NCBI GenBank assembly: GCA_016208305.1
Contig: JACQYI010000061.1
Span: forward strand, 84,070-148,069
Direction of reading: 5' to 3'
DNA length: 64,000 nucleotides
Source of the DNA: Oscillatoriophycideae cyanobacterium NC_groundwater_1537_Pr4_S-0.65um_50_18
GTDB lineage: Bacteria > Cyanobacteriota > Cyanobacteriia > Elainellales > Elainellaceae
Part shown: piece after piece, positions 48,869 to 58,358 of the stretch
How positions within the stretch are numbered: the first letter of the stretch is position 1
Layout of the letters: each line of letters opens with the position of its first letter
Position numbers and translations under genes: made by a program
The notes under the pieces: generated by a model
The model's input: only the letters and a program-made list of their open reading frames with translations
Databases searched by the model: none
Told to the model about the DNA's origin: nothing

Positions 48869-49720
48869 TTAGACCGATTGGACTTTAGAGCGTTGCATGA
48901 GGCTTTTAGTAAAGCCAATAGCTCGCTTAACATAGGCTTTGAGATCGGGTGGTGGCGAATTTCCTGCGAGCAAGTCTCGTCGGACATAAGAGCGAACGAT
49001 ACTTAACTCAATGTCTTTCTGGGTAATCTTACCCGCAGCCAAAGCTTCTCTAAAATAGGTAAACCAGAGTTCTCCGTAAGGGTGATCTGGATGTTTCCAA
49101 GGCTGCCTGTAGAGGTCGGTGTAGTGAATGAGTTTAGTGGAGCGATCGTGGTAATCGAAAGAGTTCCAGTTGGGATCGAGTGCGCCTACTTTAAAGGGGT
49201 GATGGCTCAGAAAAGCAGGACTCATACGGGAGAAATCTCTTTCTGTATAAAGTCCTTGAGCGATTTCACTGTAGTAGTGTTCAAGATCAAAGCGACAAGT
49301 TTCACAATTGAATAGCATGACGCTAAGCCCCCAGAGTTTCTCGCCACCCTGGGTGTAAGCGTCACCCTTGGCCAGAAAATCATTGCCCTCTAAGGGGGTG
49401 TCAAGCAGCTCGCCAATATCAGTCAAGCAGATGACATCAGAGTCAATATAAATGGCTTTGCCTTGATACTCGCAAATTTGGGGAATGAGATAGCGGTAAA
49501 GGCTAAATTCAGTTGTGTTTTTATATTTAAGCTTTAGGGATAGAGGAGCAGGAAAAGGTTCTTGATTATTTAATTCGATCGCATTATGTGTTCCGTTGAG
49601 GATGTAAATATCTAAATCTCTCTGCGTATTTTTTTGCAGTGAATAAGCTGCTACCTTTCTTTCTAAAAGACTAGCTTCTCCTGAGCCAATAAATACTCGA
49701 ACTCGCTCTTGAGTGGTCAT
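48869..49720 (-). CDS. Glycosyltransferase family 8-like
   Basis: A 283-residue GT-A transferase. VFIGSGEASLLERKVAAYSL is the N-terminal strand-helix of GT8-like proteins, and the DXD metal motif is in IYIDSDVICLTDIGELL. NWNSFDYHDRSTKLIHYTDL supplies the later His-containing donor loop. Retaining transfer of glucose or galactose is usual for the family; here the sugar is not predictable. Confidence 0.8.
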   Translation of the reverse strand: MTTQERVRVFIGSGEASLLERKVAAYSLQKNTQRDLDIYILNGTHNAIELNNQEPFPAPLSLKLKYKNTTEFSLYRYLIPQICEYQGKAIYIDSDVICLTDIGELLDTPLEGNDFLAKGDAYTQGGEKLWGLSVMLFNCETCRFDLEHYYSEIAQGLYTERDFSRMSPAFLSHHPFKVGALDPNWNSFDYHDRSTKLIHYTDLYRQPWKHPDHPYGELWFTYFREALAAGKITQKDIELSIVRSYVRRDLLAGNSPPPDLKAYVKRAIGFTKSLMQRSKVQSV

Positions 49721-49859
49721 GATTCACACCTTTTCTCTTTGACAATCTAAACAACTGGTAGGTTAATCACTTACATTTGAACTCTTGTCAATGCCATATT
49801 CTAATGCTCTTAAAATCCCGAACAGACAGGTAAGTTGAAATACCGCAAAAGCTTTATGC

Positions 49860-50804
49860 TTATGTGAGCTTATCGGCAAAAAACGTCTGGAAGAAGAAAT
49901 GCTTGACGATGGAACCTACTATTTGAATTTGTCTAGATATAGGTAGCCTCGCTTCTGAAACCATTTTGACGTAGAGTTTTAGCTCTTTGAAGCTGGGAGA
50001 GGGTATTGTTCTAAATTCAAGGTTTGCTAACTCAATAAATTTAGGTGTGTAACTCATCCGTTCACATAAGGCTCCGAACAATCGATCGATCTTCAGATAC
50101 CTCTGATATAAATAAACATTGTTGGCCTGAAGCGTCGGATATTTCCGAGAATCGTTGCTTGAGTGAAGTCGCCGTCTGACGTAGGGAATCGGCGTGTAAA
50201 CCTTCATCGCTCCTGCTAAAGAGGTACCCCAGACTAAGCAATCATCTGCTCGCGTTCTCCAATCATCTGCATAGGGAATGGGTAAGACTTTGCTCAAGAT
50301 ATGCCGCTTGACTGAAAGGACTGAAGTGATAGAGCCAATCCAATTTTTGGAATAGAGCGTTCGTAGGGCTGAGCAGCCAAATATATGCTCTTTGTCAGAG
50401 ATTTGAACGATTTCGTCTTCCATATCGCTGCCAAAGTTCTCGTATGCACAAAACAAGAAGTCGCAGCTAGGATGCTCAGCATAAAACTTCAGGGCATCTT
50501 TCAGATAATCGGGCTTGTATACATCATCAGAATCAAGGAAGAAGATCAAGTCTCCTGTCGCTGCTTGAAATCCTGCGTCGAAGCATGAGAGCTGTCCTCC
50601 ATTCTTCTCTTTGAGGATTAGCTTAACGTCAGGGTGGTTAGAGAAATGATCTAGCAGAATATCAGCCGAATTATCTGTGGAGCAATCGTCAACAACAATG
50701 ATTTCATCGAAGCTGACAGATTGATTGAGAACGCTATGGACGGCTTCGACAATATATCGTCCATAGTTGAAGTTGTTAATCAAGCAGGTCGTCTTCATAT
50801 TCAT
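49860..50804 (-). CDS. Glycosyltransferase family 2
   Basis: A 314-residue GT2 protein. INNFNYGRYIVEAVHSVLNQ, IIVVDDCSTDNS and the DXD-like FFLDSDDVY are classical. The C-terminal 100 residues are amphipathic and may touch the membrane. Start at 50804 or at Met3 (50798). Probably an inverting sugar transferase of the polysaccharide repeat. Confidence 0.87.
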   Translation of the reverse strand: MNMKTTCLINNFNYGRYIVEAVHSVLNQSVSFDEIIVVDDCSTDNSADILLDHFSNHPDVKLILKEKNGGQLSCFDAGFQAATGDLIFFLDSDDVYKPDYLKDALKFYAEHPSCDFLFCAYENFGSDMEDEIVQISDKEHIFGCSALRTLYSKNWIGSITSVLSVKRHILSKVLPIPYADDWRTRADDCLVWGTSLAGAMKVYTPIPYVRRRLHSSNDSRKYPTLQANNVYLYQRYLKIDRLFGALCERMSYTPKFIELANLEFRTIPSPSFKELKLYVKMVSEARLPISRQIQIVGSIVKHFFFQTFFADKLT

Positions 50805-50871
50805 TCAAAGGTAAGAAACAACTGAAGTATTCTTGGCTGAAAAATTCTGTAGACTTAGGTTTGAGCCGTAA

Positions 50872-52665
50872 TTAAACTGTGACGACTTCGGCATAACTGC
50901 CTGATTTGACGACTTGACCTTGTTCCATTAAGTAGACGCGATCGCAATGCTCTACGGTCGATAGACGATGAGCAATAATAATGACGGTTTTCTTGCCGGA
51001 GAGTGCTCTAATTGCGTCGCTAACGAGCTGTTCTGTTTCATTATCTAAAGCTGAGGTCGCTTCATCGAGAACCAAAATTTCTCGCTCATGATACAACGCT
51101 CGGGCAATCCCAATTCGCTGTCGCTGGCCTCCCGATAGCCTCATCCCTCTCTCGCCCACACGGGTTTGTATACCGTTAGGTAGTTGAACCATCAAATCTT
51201 CTAGCTGAGCAGCGGCGATCGCTTCCTCTAATTTCTGATGATTAATTAAATGGTCTGGTACTCCAAACGCAATGTTGCGCTCGATCGTGTCATCCAGTAG
51301 AAAAATAGTCTGGGGAATATATCCCACTAAGTTCTGCCAAGCGCGCAGTTGACGATAGATTGACACTCCATCTACAGTGATATCGCCACTTTGCGGAGTC
51401 AAAAGACCCAAAATAATATCAACCAGCGTTGTCTTTCCTGCACCTGACTTACCGATAAAGGCAATGGATTCACCTTTGCGAATCTCAAGAGAGACTTTGT
51501 TGATTGCAGGTTCTAGCGTTTCGGCATATCTGTAGACGATGCTCGAAAGCCGCACCTGCTTCGTAAATTGCATCGGTAGTGAGGAGTCTATCTGTCCGGT
51601 CTGTGGGTTCCGCTTACTGCTAGTGATGCTAGCAACCGGATTGCGGTGCTGCTCAGCCTCTTTTAGGTCTGCATATAGAACGTCAACGGCATGTCCGGCA
51701 CTTTGAAGGTTCCCTAGCGTGGATACTACCTGGCTGGCCGCGGGTAGTAGGCGAATGGCAGCGACTGCAAATACGCTCAGGCTGGAAATTAAGGAGTCTG
51801 CATTGCTAGAAAAAAGCAGTTGTGAAACGGCTATTAGAGCAACAATAAAGCTAACTAGAACCGACTCAATTAGAATCCGGGGCATCATGTTAAAACTAGC
51901 TGTCAGCGAGGATGCCCGTCCATACTGCTTTGTGTAGACTGACATTTGATCCTCAAAGTAGGACTCGCAGCCAATCACACGGGTTTCTTTTAATCCACCT
52001 AGCCCGTGATTTAGCGTCTGGATCATTTTTTGCTGAGATTCAGAGCTGTCTTTACCCCATGCTTTTAGCCTGTTCTTCATGGCGTAGGTGAACAAGAACA
52101 CAGGAAGTAGTGCGGCAAGAGTCGTCACCAACAGCAGGAGGTTGGTAAAGGCCATAAGTGCCAGCAGAAGAACTAGAATCAGGAAGTTGGAAATGCCGTA
52201 TAGAAGTGCCAGCAGCACCAGGTAACAGAAGTTTTGTGTCTCAACAATGATGTTTTTGATCAGATCAGATGAGTTCTTTCGAGCAAAGTAATTGTATTCA
52301 CTGTGGAGATAGGCTTGATTCAGCGTCTTAATGATGGCTCCACGATGAGAGTGGCTGAACTTTAGAATGTAGAATTTGGAAAGAAAGTAAAGTAGCGATT
52401 TAAGGATAAAAATGAAGATGATTAAGCCACAGAGGAGGACAATAAACATCTCATTTGAGGGAACATTGAAAGTGACATATAGCTGTTTTAGAACAGGAGA
52501 GCTTTGAATGAGTCCAGGGTTAGAAACAATGGCAAAGAAAGGCGCTAATAAACCAATCCCCAGTGTTTCTGTAACCGAGGAGATTAGTAAAAGCATTAAT
52601 AGAAATGGGAGTTTCTCTCTCGTGCTTCCCAAAATAAACCAGATCTTCTTCAAAAACTTAGCCAT
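50872..52665 (-). CDS. ABC half-transporter, MsbA/PglK type
   Basis: A 597-residue fused permease-ATPase. About six membrane helices in residues 15-320, then the nucleotide-binding domain with Walker A GKSGAGKTT, signature LSGGQRQR, Walker B EILVLDEATSALD and H-loop IIAHRLSTVEH. No peptidase domain. Given its place next to a Wzy-like gene and transferases, a lipid-linked oligosaccharide flippase is the best guess (PglK/WlaB analogy); MsbA-like lipid export is an alternative. Confidence 0.85.
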   Translation of the reverse strand: MAKFLKKIWFILGSTREKLPFLLMLLLISSVTETLGIGLLAPFFAIVSNPGLIQSSPVLKQLYVTFNVPSNEMFIVLLCGLIIFIFILKSLLYFLSKFYILKFSHSHRGAIIKTLNQAYLHSEYNYFARKNSSDLIKNIIVETQNFCYLVLLALLYGISNFLILVLLLALMAFTNLLLLVTTLAALLPVFLFTYAMKNRLKAWGKDSSESQQKMIQTLNHGLGGLKETRVIGCESYFEDQMSVYTKQYGRASSLTASFNMMPRILIESVLVSFIVALIAVSQLLFSSNADSLISSLSVFAVAAIRLLPAASQVVSTLGNLQSAGHAVDVLYADLKEAEQHRNPVASITSSKRNPQTGQIDSSLPMQFTKQVRLSSIVYRYAETLEPAINKVSLEIRKGESIAFIGKSGAGKTTLVDIILGLLTPQSGDITVDGVSIYRQLRAWQNLVGYIPQTIFLLDDTIERNIAFGVPDHLINHQKLEEAIAAAQLEDLMVQLPNGIQTRVGERGMRLSGGQRQRIGIARALYHEREILVLDEATSALDNETEQLVSDAIRALSGKKTVIIIAHRLSTVEHCDRVYLMEQGQVVKSGSYAEVVTV

Positions 52666-52715
52666 AGTTCAACCTGTAGTTTGATTCGGTCGTCAAATGA
52701 GCATTGTGGAATTAG

Positions 52716-54020
52716 CTACGCGAAATTTCTAGCATTCAACTTCGCTGCTATCAAAATGTAGTAAAACCAGACATAGTTGACAGAAAGTATGTTGGTTTCT
52801 GAAATGTTTGAGATGATCAGAAACACCATAAATAAAACAGGGATAGCCGCATCGAGTGAAATGCTTTTGACGGCAAAGGAAAATGCCAAACAAATACTTC
52901 TAATCAGTGAAAGAACAAAACTAGCTAAACCCAACAATCCCAGATCTAGAGCTATTTCTAAAAAACCGTTGTGTGCATTGTCAGGTATGAACCCGACAGC
53001 CGTTTTAATAAAAATCGCTGGGCCATTCTTATCCAGCCAGAAACCCCGATGGCCGAATCCTACAAAGGGTTTATCGAGAACTAAACCGACCAGTTCTCCC
53101 CAAAATTCTGTTCGACCTGTAAGACTGGTATCTTTGCCAAAGGAACCAAAAATTGCGTCAAGATTCTCTGCTGTCCATAAGCTAATGACTAGACTAACAG
53201 CCATAAACAAGATAAACCCGGTAAAGGCTTGTCTAAAGGGAAGCTTCTTGAAGAAAAATATAACGAGCGTTAGAGTAATTAAAATGATGGTGTTTAAAAG
53301 GCTGCCTGTTGAATTGGTCAAAAGGAGCACTAGAAAAAGCCCGATTATCGTTGGGACTGAAACTTTCCTGTCTTGAGGGTTCTCAATGATATCTAAAAAC
53401 CAAAGTCCAATCGTGAAGCATATGAATGCTCCTAAGATGTTTGGATGAACGAGTGCACCTTTCCAGCCCTTTTCGTCGGTTCCAATTGCTGGAATAAAAA
53501 TGGAATAGAGCGCACCAACAAAAATGACGAAGGCATTGCTAAATCTGATAAATACTGACAGACTCTTCCAGCTATAAGATCGACCAATATGGGCTGCCAA
53601 AATGCTTGTGATAACTAATGCAATGCTGGATCTAAAGGTCGTTTCTGGAATGGTAGACCATGATCCGGAGAACAATATTAGTATTATAAAAAATCCCAAG
53701 CAGACATCTTTAATTAAGAGAGATGAGAAGTCTCGCAGTATATATCTAGACTTTGAGTTTAAAACGATCGCAGCAGCAAGATAAAATATAAGAAGTAAGA
53801 CTAAATTAACAGAATTAAAGATTATCCATTTAGGATGAAATCTATTAAACGGAAAGATTTCCGCGCCTGAGATAGCAATGATCGTGATGGTTGTGAAAGC
53901 TACGTGCAGAAGAGAGCTAATGCGTCGGTTTTCGCCCAGCTTGAACGTCAGCAGAAAGTAAACAATACCACTGGTTACGATCGCAAGAAGTACGCCTGGA
54001 TTCAGGATAATTTGCTTCAT
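52716..54020 (-). CDS. O-antigen polymerase/ligase family (Wzy/WaaL-like) membrane protein
   Basis: A 434-residue protein with about eleven transmembrane helices. The large periplasmic loop carries LTGRTEFWGELVGLVLDKP and GFGHRGFW, then DNAHNGFLEIALDLGLLG, which is the Wzy_C core motif including the conserved Arg and His. It would polymerise repeat units or ligate the glycan on the periplasmic side. First gene of the leftward polysaccharide run; its promoter lies in 54021-54533. Confidence 0.82.
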   Translation of the reverse strand: MKQIILNPGVLLAIVTSGIVYFLLTFKLGENRRISSLLHVAFTTITIIAISGAEIFPFNRFHPKWIIFNSVNLVLLLIFYLAAAIVLNSKSRYILRDFSSLLIKDVCLGFFIILILFSGSWSTIPETTFRSSIALVITSILAAHIGRSYSWKSLSVFIRFSNAFVIFVGALYSIFIPAIGTDEKGWKGALVHPNILGAFICFTIGLWFLDIIENPQDRKVSVPTIIGLFLVLLLTNSTGSLLNTIILITLTLVIFFFKKLPFRQAFTGFILFMAVSLVISLWTAENLDAIFGSFGKDTSLTGRTEFWGELVGLVLDKPFVGFGHRGFWLDKNGPAIFIKTAVGFIPDNAHNGFLEIALDLGLLGLASFVLSLIRSICLAFSFAVKSISLDAAIPVLFMVFLIISNISETNILSVNYVWFYYILIAAKLNARNFA

Positions 54021-54533
54021 AAGGCGAAAAATGGAACGAAATCGGACAAACCCTTAGTGGAGGTCAGGCTAATTAGAACGGTGACCTCGCCCAGCTTTAT
54101 AGGCTAGGGGCGATCGCTCTAATGCCTTTGGCAGTGCATTTGTGACGCATAATTTCGCCATTTTTTAAATTGCTTAAGGCTGTATTCCCTCAGTCATCGC
54201 TAAGTTCAGGAATTTCCTGGAGGTTGACTGGCATCTTTACGGTTTCTTTAAATAAGTTAATAATTTTTCTAAAATGCGCTTGATCTCTGGAATTCCCGTG
54301 CCGTCGAGTGTGGAATGAGTGAGGCGATGAAAAGCGAGGTTCTGCACTCATGCGATCGCCTCTGTGGGGAGCCTGAAGCAAATCACCTGGCAGCTCATGG
54401 AAATTATGTAAAGCTTCAGGATATTTCCGGTTCTTAACCAGCAAATCTGTAAACCTTGGACAGGATAGTCTGTCTTCTTACCTAAAAATCTGTCCTATCA
54501 GACTTTTAGGAATGCTGAAGCTCTTTCAGAACC
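54021..54533. promoter_or_regulatory. Divergent control region of the polysaccharide cluster
   Basis: Separates the leftward synthesis run from the rightward export run, so both promoters should be here. An 84-codon leftward frame ending at 54190 has no good start context and was not called. Two inverted repeats are close to the rightward start: GACAG-N6-CTGTC at 54459-54474 and a hairpin at 54481-54510. Confidence 0.5.
54481..54510 (+). promoter_or_regulatory. Hairpin in the leader of the export operon
   Basis: CCTAAAA pairs with TTTTAGG and, inside it, TCTG with CAGA (one A-C mismatch between them), loop six bases. It ends 23 bases upstream of the ATG at 54534. It could be an operator or an mRNA structure near the ribosome site. 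Confidence 0.45.
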
Positions 54534-56078
54534 ATGGTAGAAGGCATCCTCTTGCAAAATAATCTACCGTATGGAGTACGCTCTGTGATTCCAGGTCTTT
54601 TTAGACGGCAACTTTCAGTAGCAGGGTCAACTCTGCTCATCCTGACAACCACAACTTTTCCAGGCTATGGCGTTGAGCCAGTGGAGTCTCGCATTCCTGC
54701 AACAGCGCCCTTTAACGTAGCTCAATTGGTGAATGAATCCTATACTCTGGGCGGCGGCGATCAAATCCAAATTGATATTTTTGATGCTCCAGAGTATAGC
54801 GGTGAGAACGGCAGATATCAAGTCCTGGTTGATGGCACTCTTAACCTGCCGCTGATTGGCAGCGTTTCAGTCCAGGGGCTGACTTTAGCACAGGTGGGTA
54901 GCCTGCTATCAGAACAATATTTCCGTTTTTACAAACGTCCTTTTACAACGGTAACGTTGCTGGCTCCTCGGCCCCTCAATATTACTCTGGCTGGTGAAGT
55001 CAATAGCCCTGGTTCATATCCCATTGCTCTGACTCAGCAAAGTCCTGGTAGTACTCAATTTCCCACTCTGACCGCAGCCTTACAACTTGCAGGGGGGACT
55101 ACGCAATCGGCGGATGTCAGAAAAATCCAAATTCGTCGCCTTCAGCGTGGGGGTGCTGCCCAGACGATTACAGTTGATCTATGGCAGTTTTTGCAGGGCG
55201 ATCGCCAACAAGACCTTACCCTACGAGATGGCGATACTATCTTGATTCCAACGGCCACAGCAATTGATTTGGCCGAAGCGGTTCAAATCGCAGATTCTAA
55301 CTTTGCGGCTCAGCCTCAACCGATCAATATTGCAGTTGTGGGTGAAGTGTTCCGTCCGGGTTCTTATACCGTAACCAGCAATACCCGTACTGGAGCGGCG
55401 GGCGTACCGGGCACGACTGATGATGCCAATGGCTCTCCAGTAAATGATTCATTCCCAACTGTCACTAAAGCGATTCAGATTGCAGGGGGTATTAAGCCCT
55501 TAGCCGATATTCGCCGCATTCAGATTCGCCGTACCACTCGCTCTGGCGCAGAGCAAAACATAGATGTTGATTTGCTAAAACTCATCCAAGAGGGTGATAC
55601 TCGCCAAGACACTATCTTGCAAGCGGGCGACACGATTGTCATTCCTGTGGCAACTGATCTCACCCCAGCCGAAGCGGCTGAAATTGCCGCTGCTAGTTTC
55701 TCTCCCGACACCATTCAAGTCAATGTCGTAGGGGAAGTGACGCAGCCAGGAACTGTTCAAGTCCCTCCTAATACTCCTCTGAATCAGGCTATCTTATCGG
55801 CGGGCGGATTTGACAACCGACGAGCACGCCGCAGTTCGGTAGATTTGATTCGTCTGAACCCAGACGGTACGGTAACCAAGCGAGAGGTGCCGATTGACTT
55901 CGCTCAAGAAGTGAATAATGATACCAATCCTTCTTTGCAAAATAACGACATTATCATCGTGCGGCGATCGGGCGATGCCACATTTAGAGACGGTTTAGAT
56001 AACCTTCTAGGACCCATTGGCGGCATTGTCTCAACCTTCGTTCCTGTCCTTAACCTGCTGCGAATTTTTGGAAACTAA
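54534..56078 (+). CDS. Polysaccharide export protein (Wza-like, three SLBB domains)
   Basis: An outer-membrane-type export channel protein of 514 residues. The N-terminus is a signal-like hydrophobic segment (STLLILTTTTFPGYGVEP near 35-50) without a lipobox Cys, unlike E. coli Wza. The Poly_export domain follows (about 58-140; GGGDQIQIDIFDAPEYSG), then three SLBB domains (beginning ITLAGEVNSPGSYPI near 162, VVGEVFRPGSYTV near 268, VVGEVTQPGTVQV near 398). Residues about 485-514 are hydrophobic. First gene of the plus-strand operon with the two Wzc/Wzz genes. Confidence 0.88.
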   Translation: MVEGILLQNNLPYGVRSVIPGLFRRQLSVAGSTLLILTTTTFPGYGVEPVESRIPATAPFNVAQLVNESYTLGGGDQIQIDIFDAPEYSGENGRYQVLVDGTLNLPLIGSVSVQGLTLAQVGSLLSEQYFRFYKRPFTTVTLLAPRPLNITLAGEVNSPGSYPIALTQQSPGSTQFPTLTAALQLAGGTTQSADVRKIQIRRLQRGGAAQTITVDLWQFLQGDRQQDLTLRDGDTILIPTATAIDLAEAVQIADSNFAAQPQPINIAVVGEVFRPGSYTVTSNTRTGAAGVPGTTDDANGSPVNDSFPTVTKAIQIAGGIKPLADIRRIQIRRTTRSGAEQNIDVDLLKLIQEGDTRQDTILQAGDTIVIPVATDLTPAEAAEIAAASFSPDTIQVNVVGEVTQPGTVQVPPNTPLNQAILSAGGFDNRRARRSSVDLIRLNPDGTVTKREVPIDFAQEVNNDTNPSLQNNDIIIVRRSGDATFRDGLDNLLGPIGGIVSTFVPVLNLLRIFGN

Positions 56079-56143
56079 CCGCATGATTGAAACGCACCTG
56101 TCCCTAGCATCCACCTTCACTGAAAATATTCTTAGGTAATGAC

Positions 56144-58312
56144 ATGAATAGTAAGCAACCTCCTCTATCCACCTCCACCGGGATCAGTGAAAATCGATCT
56201 ATTCAACCGTTTCAGAGTTCTGCAACTGCCAATACTCAAGATGAACAGTGGGATTTGAGCTGGGTAGGCGCGGTTTTTCGCCGCCGAGCCAAGTTGATCA
56301 CTACGGTGATCATTGGCACAGTTGTGGTTGGGGGAGGGCTACTCTTTGCGGTCAAGACCTTAACGCCTGCTAAATATGCAGGTCAGTTTCAGTTTTTGGT
56401 AGAACCCGTCAATGCTGATCAGCAGCAGGCGCGTTCTTCGGCTCAGGCTCAGGGTTCACAAGTGCAGGGAGCGCCCCCTTTTGATCCTGTGCGTTCTAGT
56501 CTGGATTATGAAACTCAGATTCGGATTTTGCAAAGTCCTAAGTTGATGGATGGGATTATTAAGGAACTGCAAACCCGCTATCCTAACGTCACTTACGAAA
56601 AGCTGCTGCTCAATTTGAAGCTTGAGCGTCTGACTACGGTGTCTTTAGATTCTAAGGAGCAGGGAACTAAAATCATTCAGGTGACTTATCAAGATTCTGA
56701 TCCTGAGAAGATTCAGTTTGTCCTAAATGAACTCTCTAAGGCTTATCTGCAATATAGCCTCAAAGACCGTCAGTCCACTATTCGTCAAGGCATTAAGTTT
56801 ATTGACAGCCAACTGCCTCAGTTGCAGCAGCAGGTCAATTCGCTCCAGGGACAGATTCAGGATCTACGAGAGCGTAATGGAATTGTTGACCCGGAACGAG
56901 AGGGAACACAGTTGACCCAACAGGCTGGCAATTTGGAGTTAGAGTCTTCTACTAGCCAAGTGCAGCTTGCAGAAGCGCAGGCAAAAACTGAAACACTCTT
57001 ACAGCAATTTCAATCAGACAATCTCTCTTCAGTTTTAGGGGAAGCCCCTTATTATCAAAGTTTGCTCAATCAGTATCAGGATATTGGAGGCCAAATTGCG
57101 CTGCAATCGGCTCGGCTGCAACCTGATAATCCAGAAATGCAGGCTTTGCTAGAAAAACAGCAAAACCTACAGACTTTGATGGATATTGAGGCGGCTCGAG
57201 TGGTGAATAGAACTGCTGATTCTATTACGGTGGCCGAAGCTCGCGATCGCGCCATTGCTCAGTCTCAAGCTGAAGTCAATCAAGAAATTCAGCTTCTTCC
57301 GGCTGTTGCACGTCAATATGACGATCTGCAACGGGAGTTGGCGCTTGCCACAGAGAGTCTGAATAAGTTTTCTAGTCGACGGGAAGCTTTACAGATTGAT
57401 GCGGCTCAGGAGGAGGTGCCTTGGGAGTTAATTACGCCTCCCAAACTTGTTCTGGATAGGGAGGGCAATCCTGAAAAGGTGGGTGCAGTCAATGACAATC
57501 TGCTGCTGACAGCTATTGTTATTTTAGGTATTCTTCTAGGCGTAGGAATAGGTTTCTTGGTGGAAATCACGCAGGATATTTTACAAACTGCGGACGAAAC
57601 TAAGCGAACCACAGGGTTACCGCTATTGGGAACAGTGCCTTTGGATCAGACGAGAAAAGCTTCCTTTATTGAGTCGTTCTACTCGATCTATAAAAATATT
57701 CGGCTGCTGCCTAGTTTCGATCCGCCAGCGCGCGCCTTGGTCATCAGTTCGCCTCAGCCCGGTGATGGTAAAACAACGATCGCCGTTAATTTGGCTCAAG
57801 CGGTCGCGGCTATGGGCAAACGCGTGCTTTTGGTGGATGCAGATTTGCGTCATCCCCAGGTTCATCAGGTGATGAGCTTACCTAATCATCAGGGCTTGAG
57901 CGATATCTTTTCCTCTAACGTTAGCTTGAACGTTGCTGTGCAGCCATCCGCTATGCGAGACAACTTGATGGTGCTGACCGCTGGCCAAGCGATTGCCGAT
58001 CCGCTAGAACTGCTCACCTCCGAGAAAATGCGGGCTTTGATGGAACATTTTCAAACGGTGTTTGACCTTGTCATTTACGATACACCCCCGCTCTTAGGTT
58101 TGGCAGATAGCGGTCTGCTGGCCTCACAAACGGATGGGCTGGTGTTAGTGGCCAGAATGGGGAAAACTAAGCGATCGGCTCTTGCCCAAACGCTGGAAGA
58201 ACTTAAAATCTCTTCTACCGCAGTTCTAGGTGTGGTTGCCAATGCTTCTAAGGAAACGGGGAACGGCCCCGAAGGCTACTACCGGGCTCGAACTTTTGAG
58301 CAGGAGTCTTGA
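56144..58312 (+). CDS. Wzc-like polysaccharide co-polymerase / tyrosine autokinase
   Basis: A 722-residue inner-membrane protein controlling chain length and export. A Wzz domain with membrane helix near 50-75, periplasmic coiled coils (190-420), a second helix near 455-475 (ILGILLGVGIGFLVE) and a cytoplasmic BY-kinase: Walker A PQPGDGKTT near 540, Walker A' VLLVDADLRHP near 563, Walker B VIYDTPPLLG near 643. The C-terminal tail has only a Tyr pair (EGYYRARTF) rather than a long Tyr cluster. It is paralogous to the next gene. Confidence 0.88.
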   Translation: MNSKQPPLSTSTGISENRSIQPFQSSATANTQDEQWDLSWVGAVFRRRAKLITTVIIGTVVVGGGLLFAVKTLTPAKYAGQFQFLVEPVNADQQQARSSAQAQGSQVQGAPPFDPVRSSLDYETQIRILQSPKLMDGIIKELQTRYPNVTYEKLLLNLKLERLTTVSLDSKEQGTKIIQVTYQDSDPEKIQFVLNELSKAYLQYSLKDRQSTIRQGIKFIDSQLPQLQQQVNSLQGQIQDLRERNGIVDPEREGTQLTQQAGNLELESSTSQVQLAEAQAKTETLLQQFQSDNLSSVLGEAPYYQSLLNQYQDIGGQIALQSARLQPDNPEMQALLEKQQNLQTLMDIEAARVVNRTADSITVAEARDRAIAQSQAEVNQEIQLLPAVARQYDDLQRELALATESLNKFSSRREALQIDAAQEEVPWELITPPKLVLDREGNPEKVGAVNDNLLLTAIVILGILLGVGIGFLVEITQDILQTADETKRTTGLPLLGTVPLDQTRKASFIESFYSIYKNIRLLPSFDPPARALVISSPQPGDGKTTIAVNLAQAVAAMGKRVLLVDADLRHPQVHQVMSLPNHQGLSDIFSSNVSLNVAVQPSAMRDNLMVLTAGQAIADPLELLTSEKMRALMEHFQTVFDLVIYDTPPLLGLADSGLLASQTDGLVLVARMGKTKRSALAQTLEELKISSTAVLGVVANASKETGNGPEGYYRARTFEQES

Positions 58313-58358
58313 AGCAAGTTCACAGTCTAGGTTCTGTTTTTCTAGGTTTTCATTGATT

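Noticed and set aside
54190..54444. 84-codon minus-strand frame in the divergent control region
   Set aside because: No good start, unusual composition rich in His and Pro, and it overlaps probable promoters; a gene remnant cannot be excluded.
58230..58358. N-terminal extension of the kinase-less Wzz protein
   Set aside because: It would overlap the end of the upstream gene in another frame; ATG 58359 gives a normal start.
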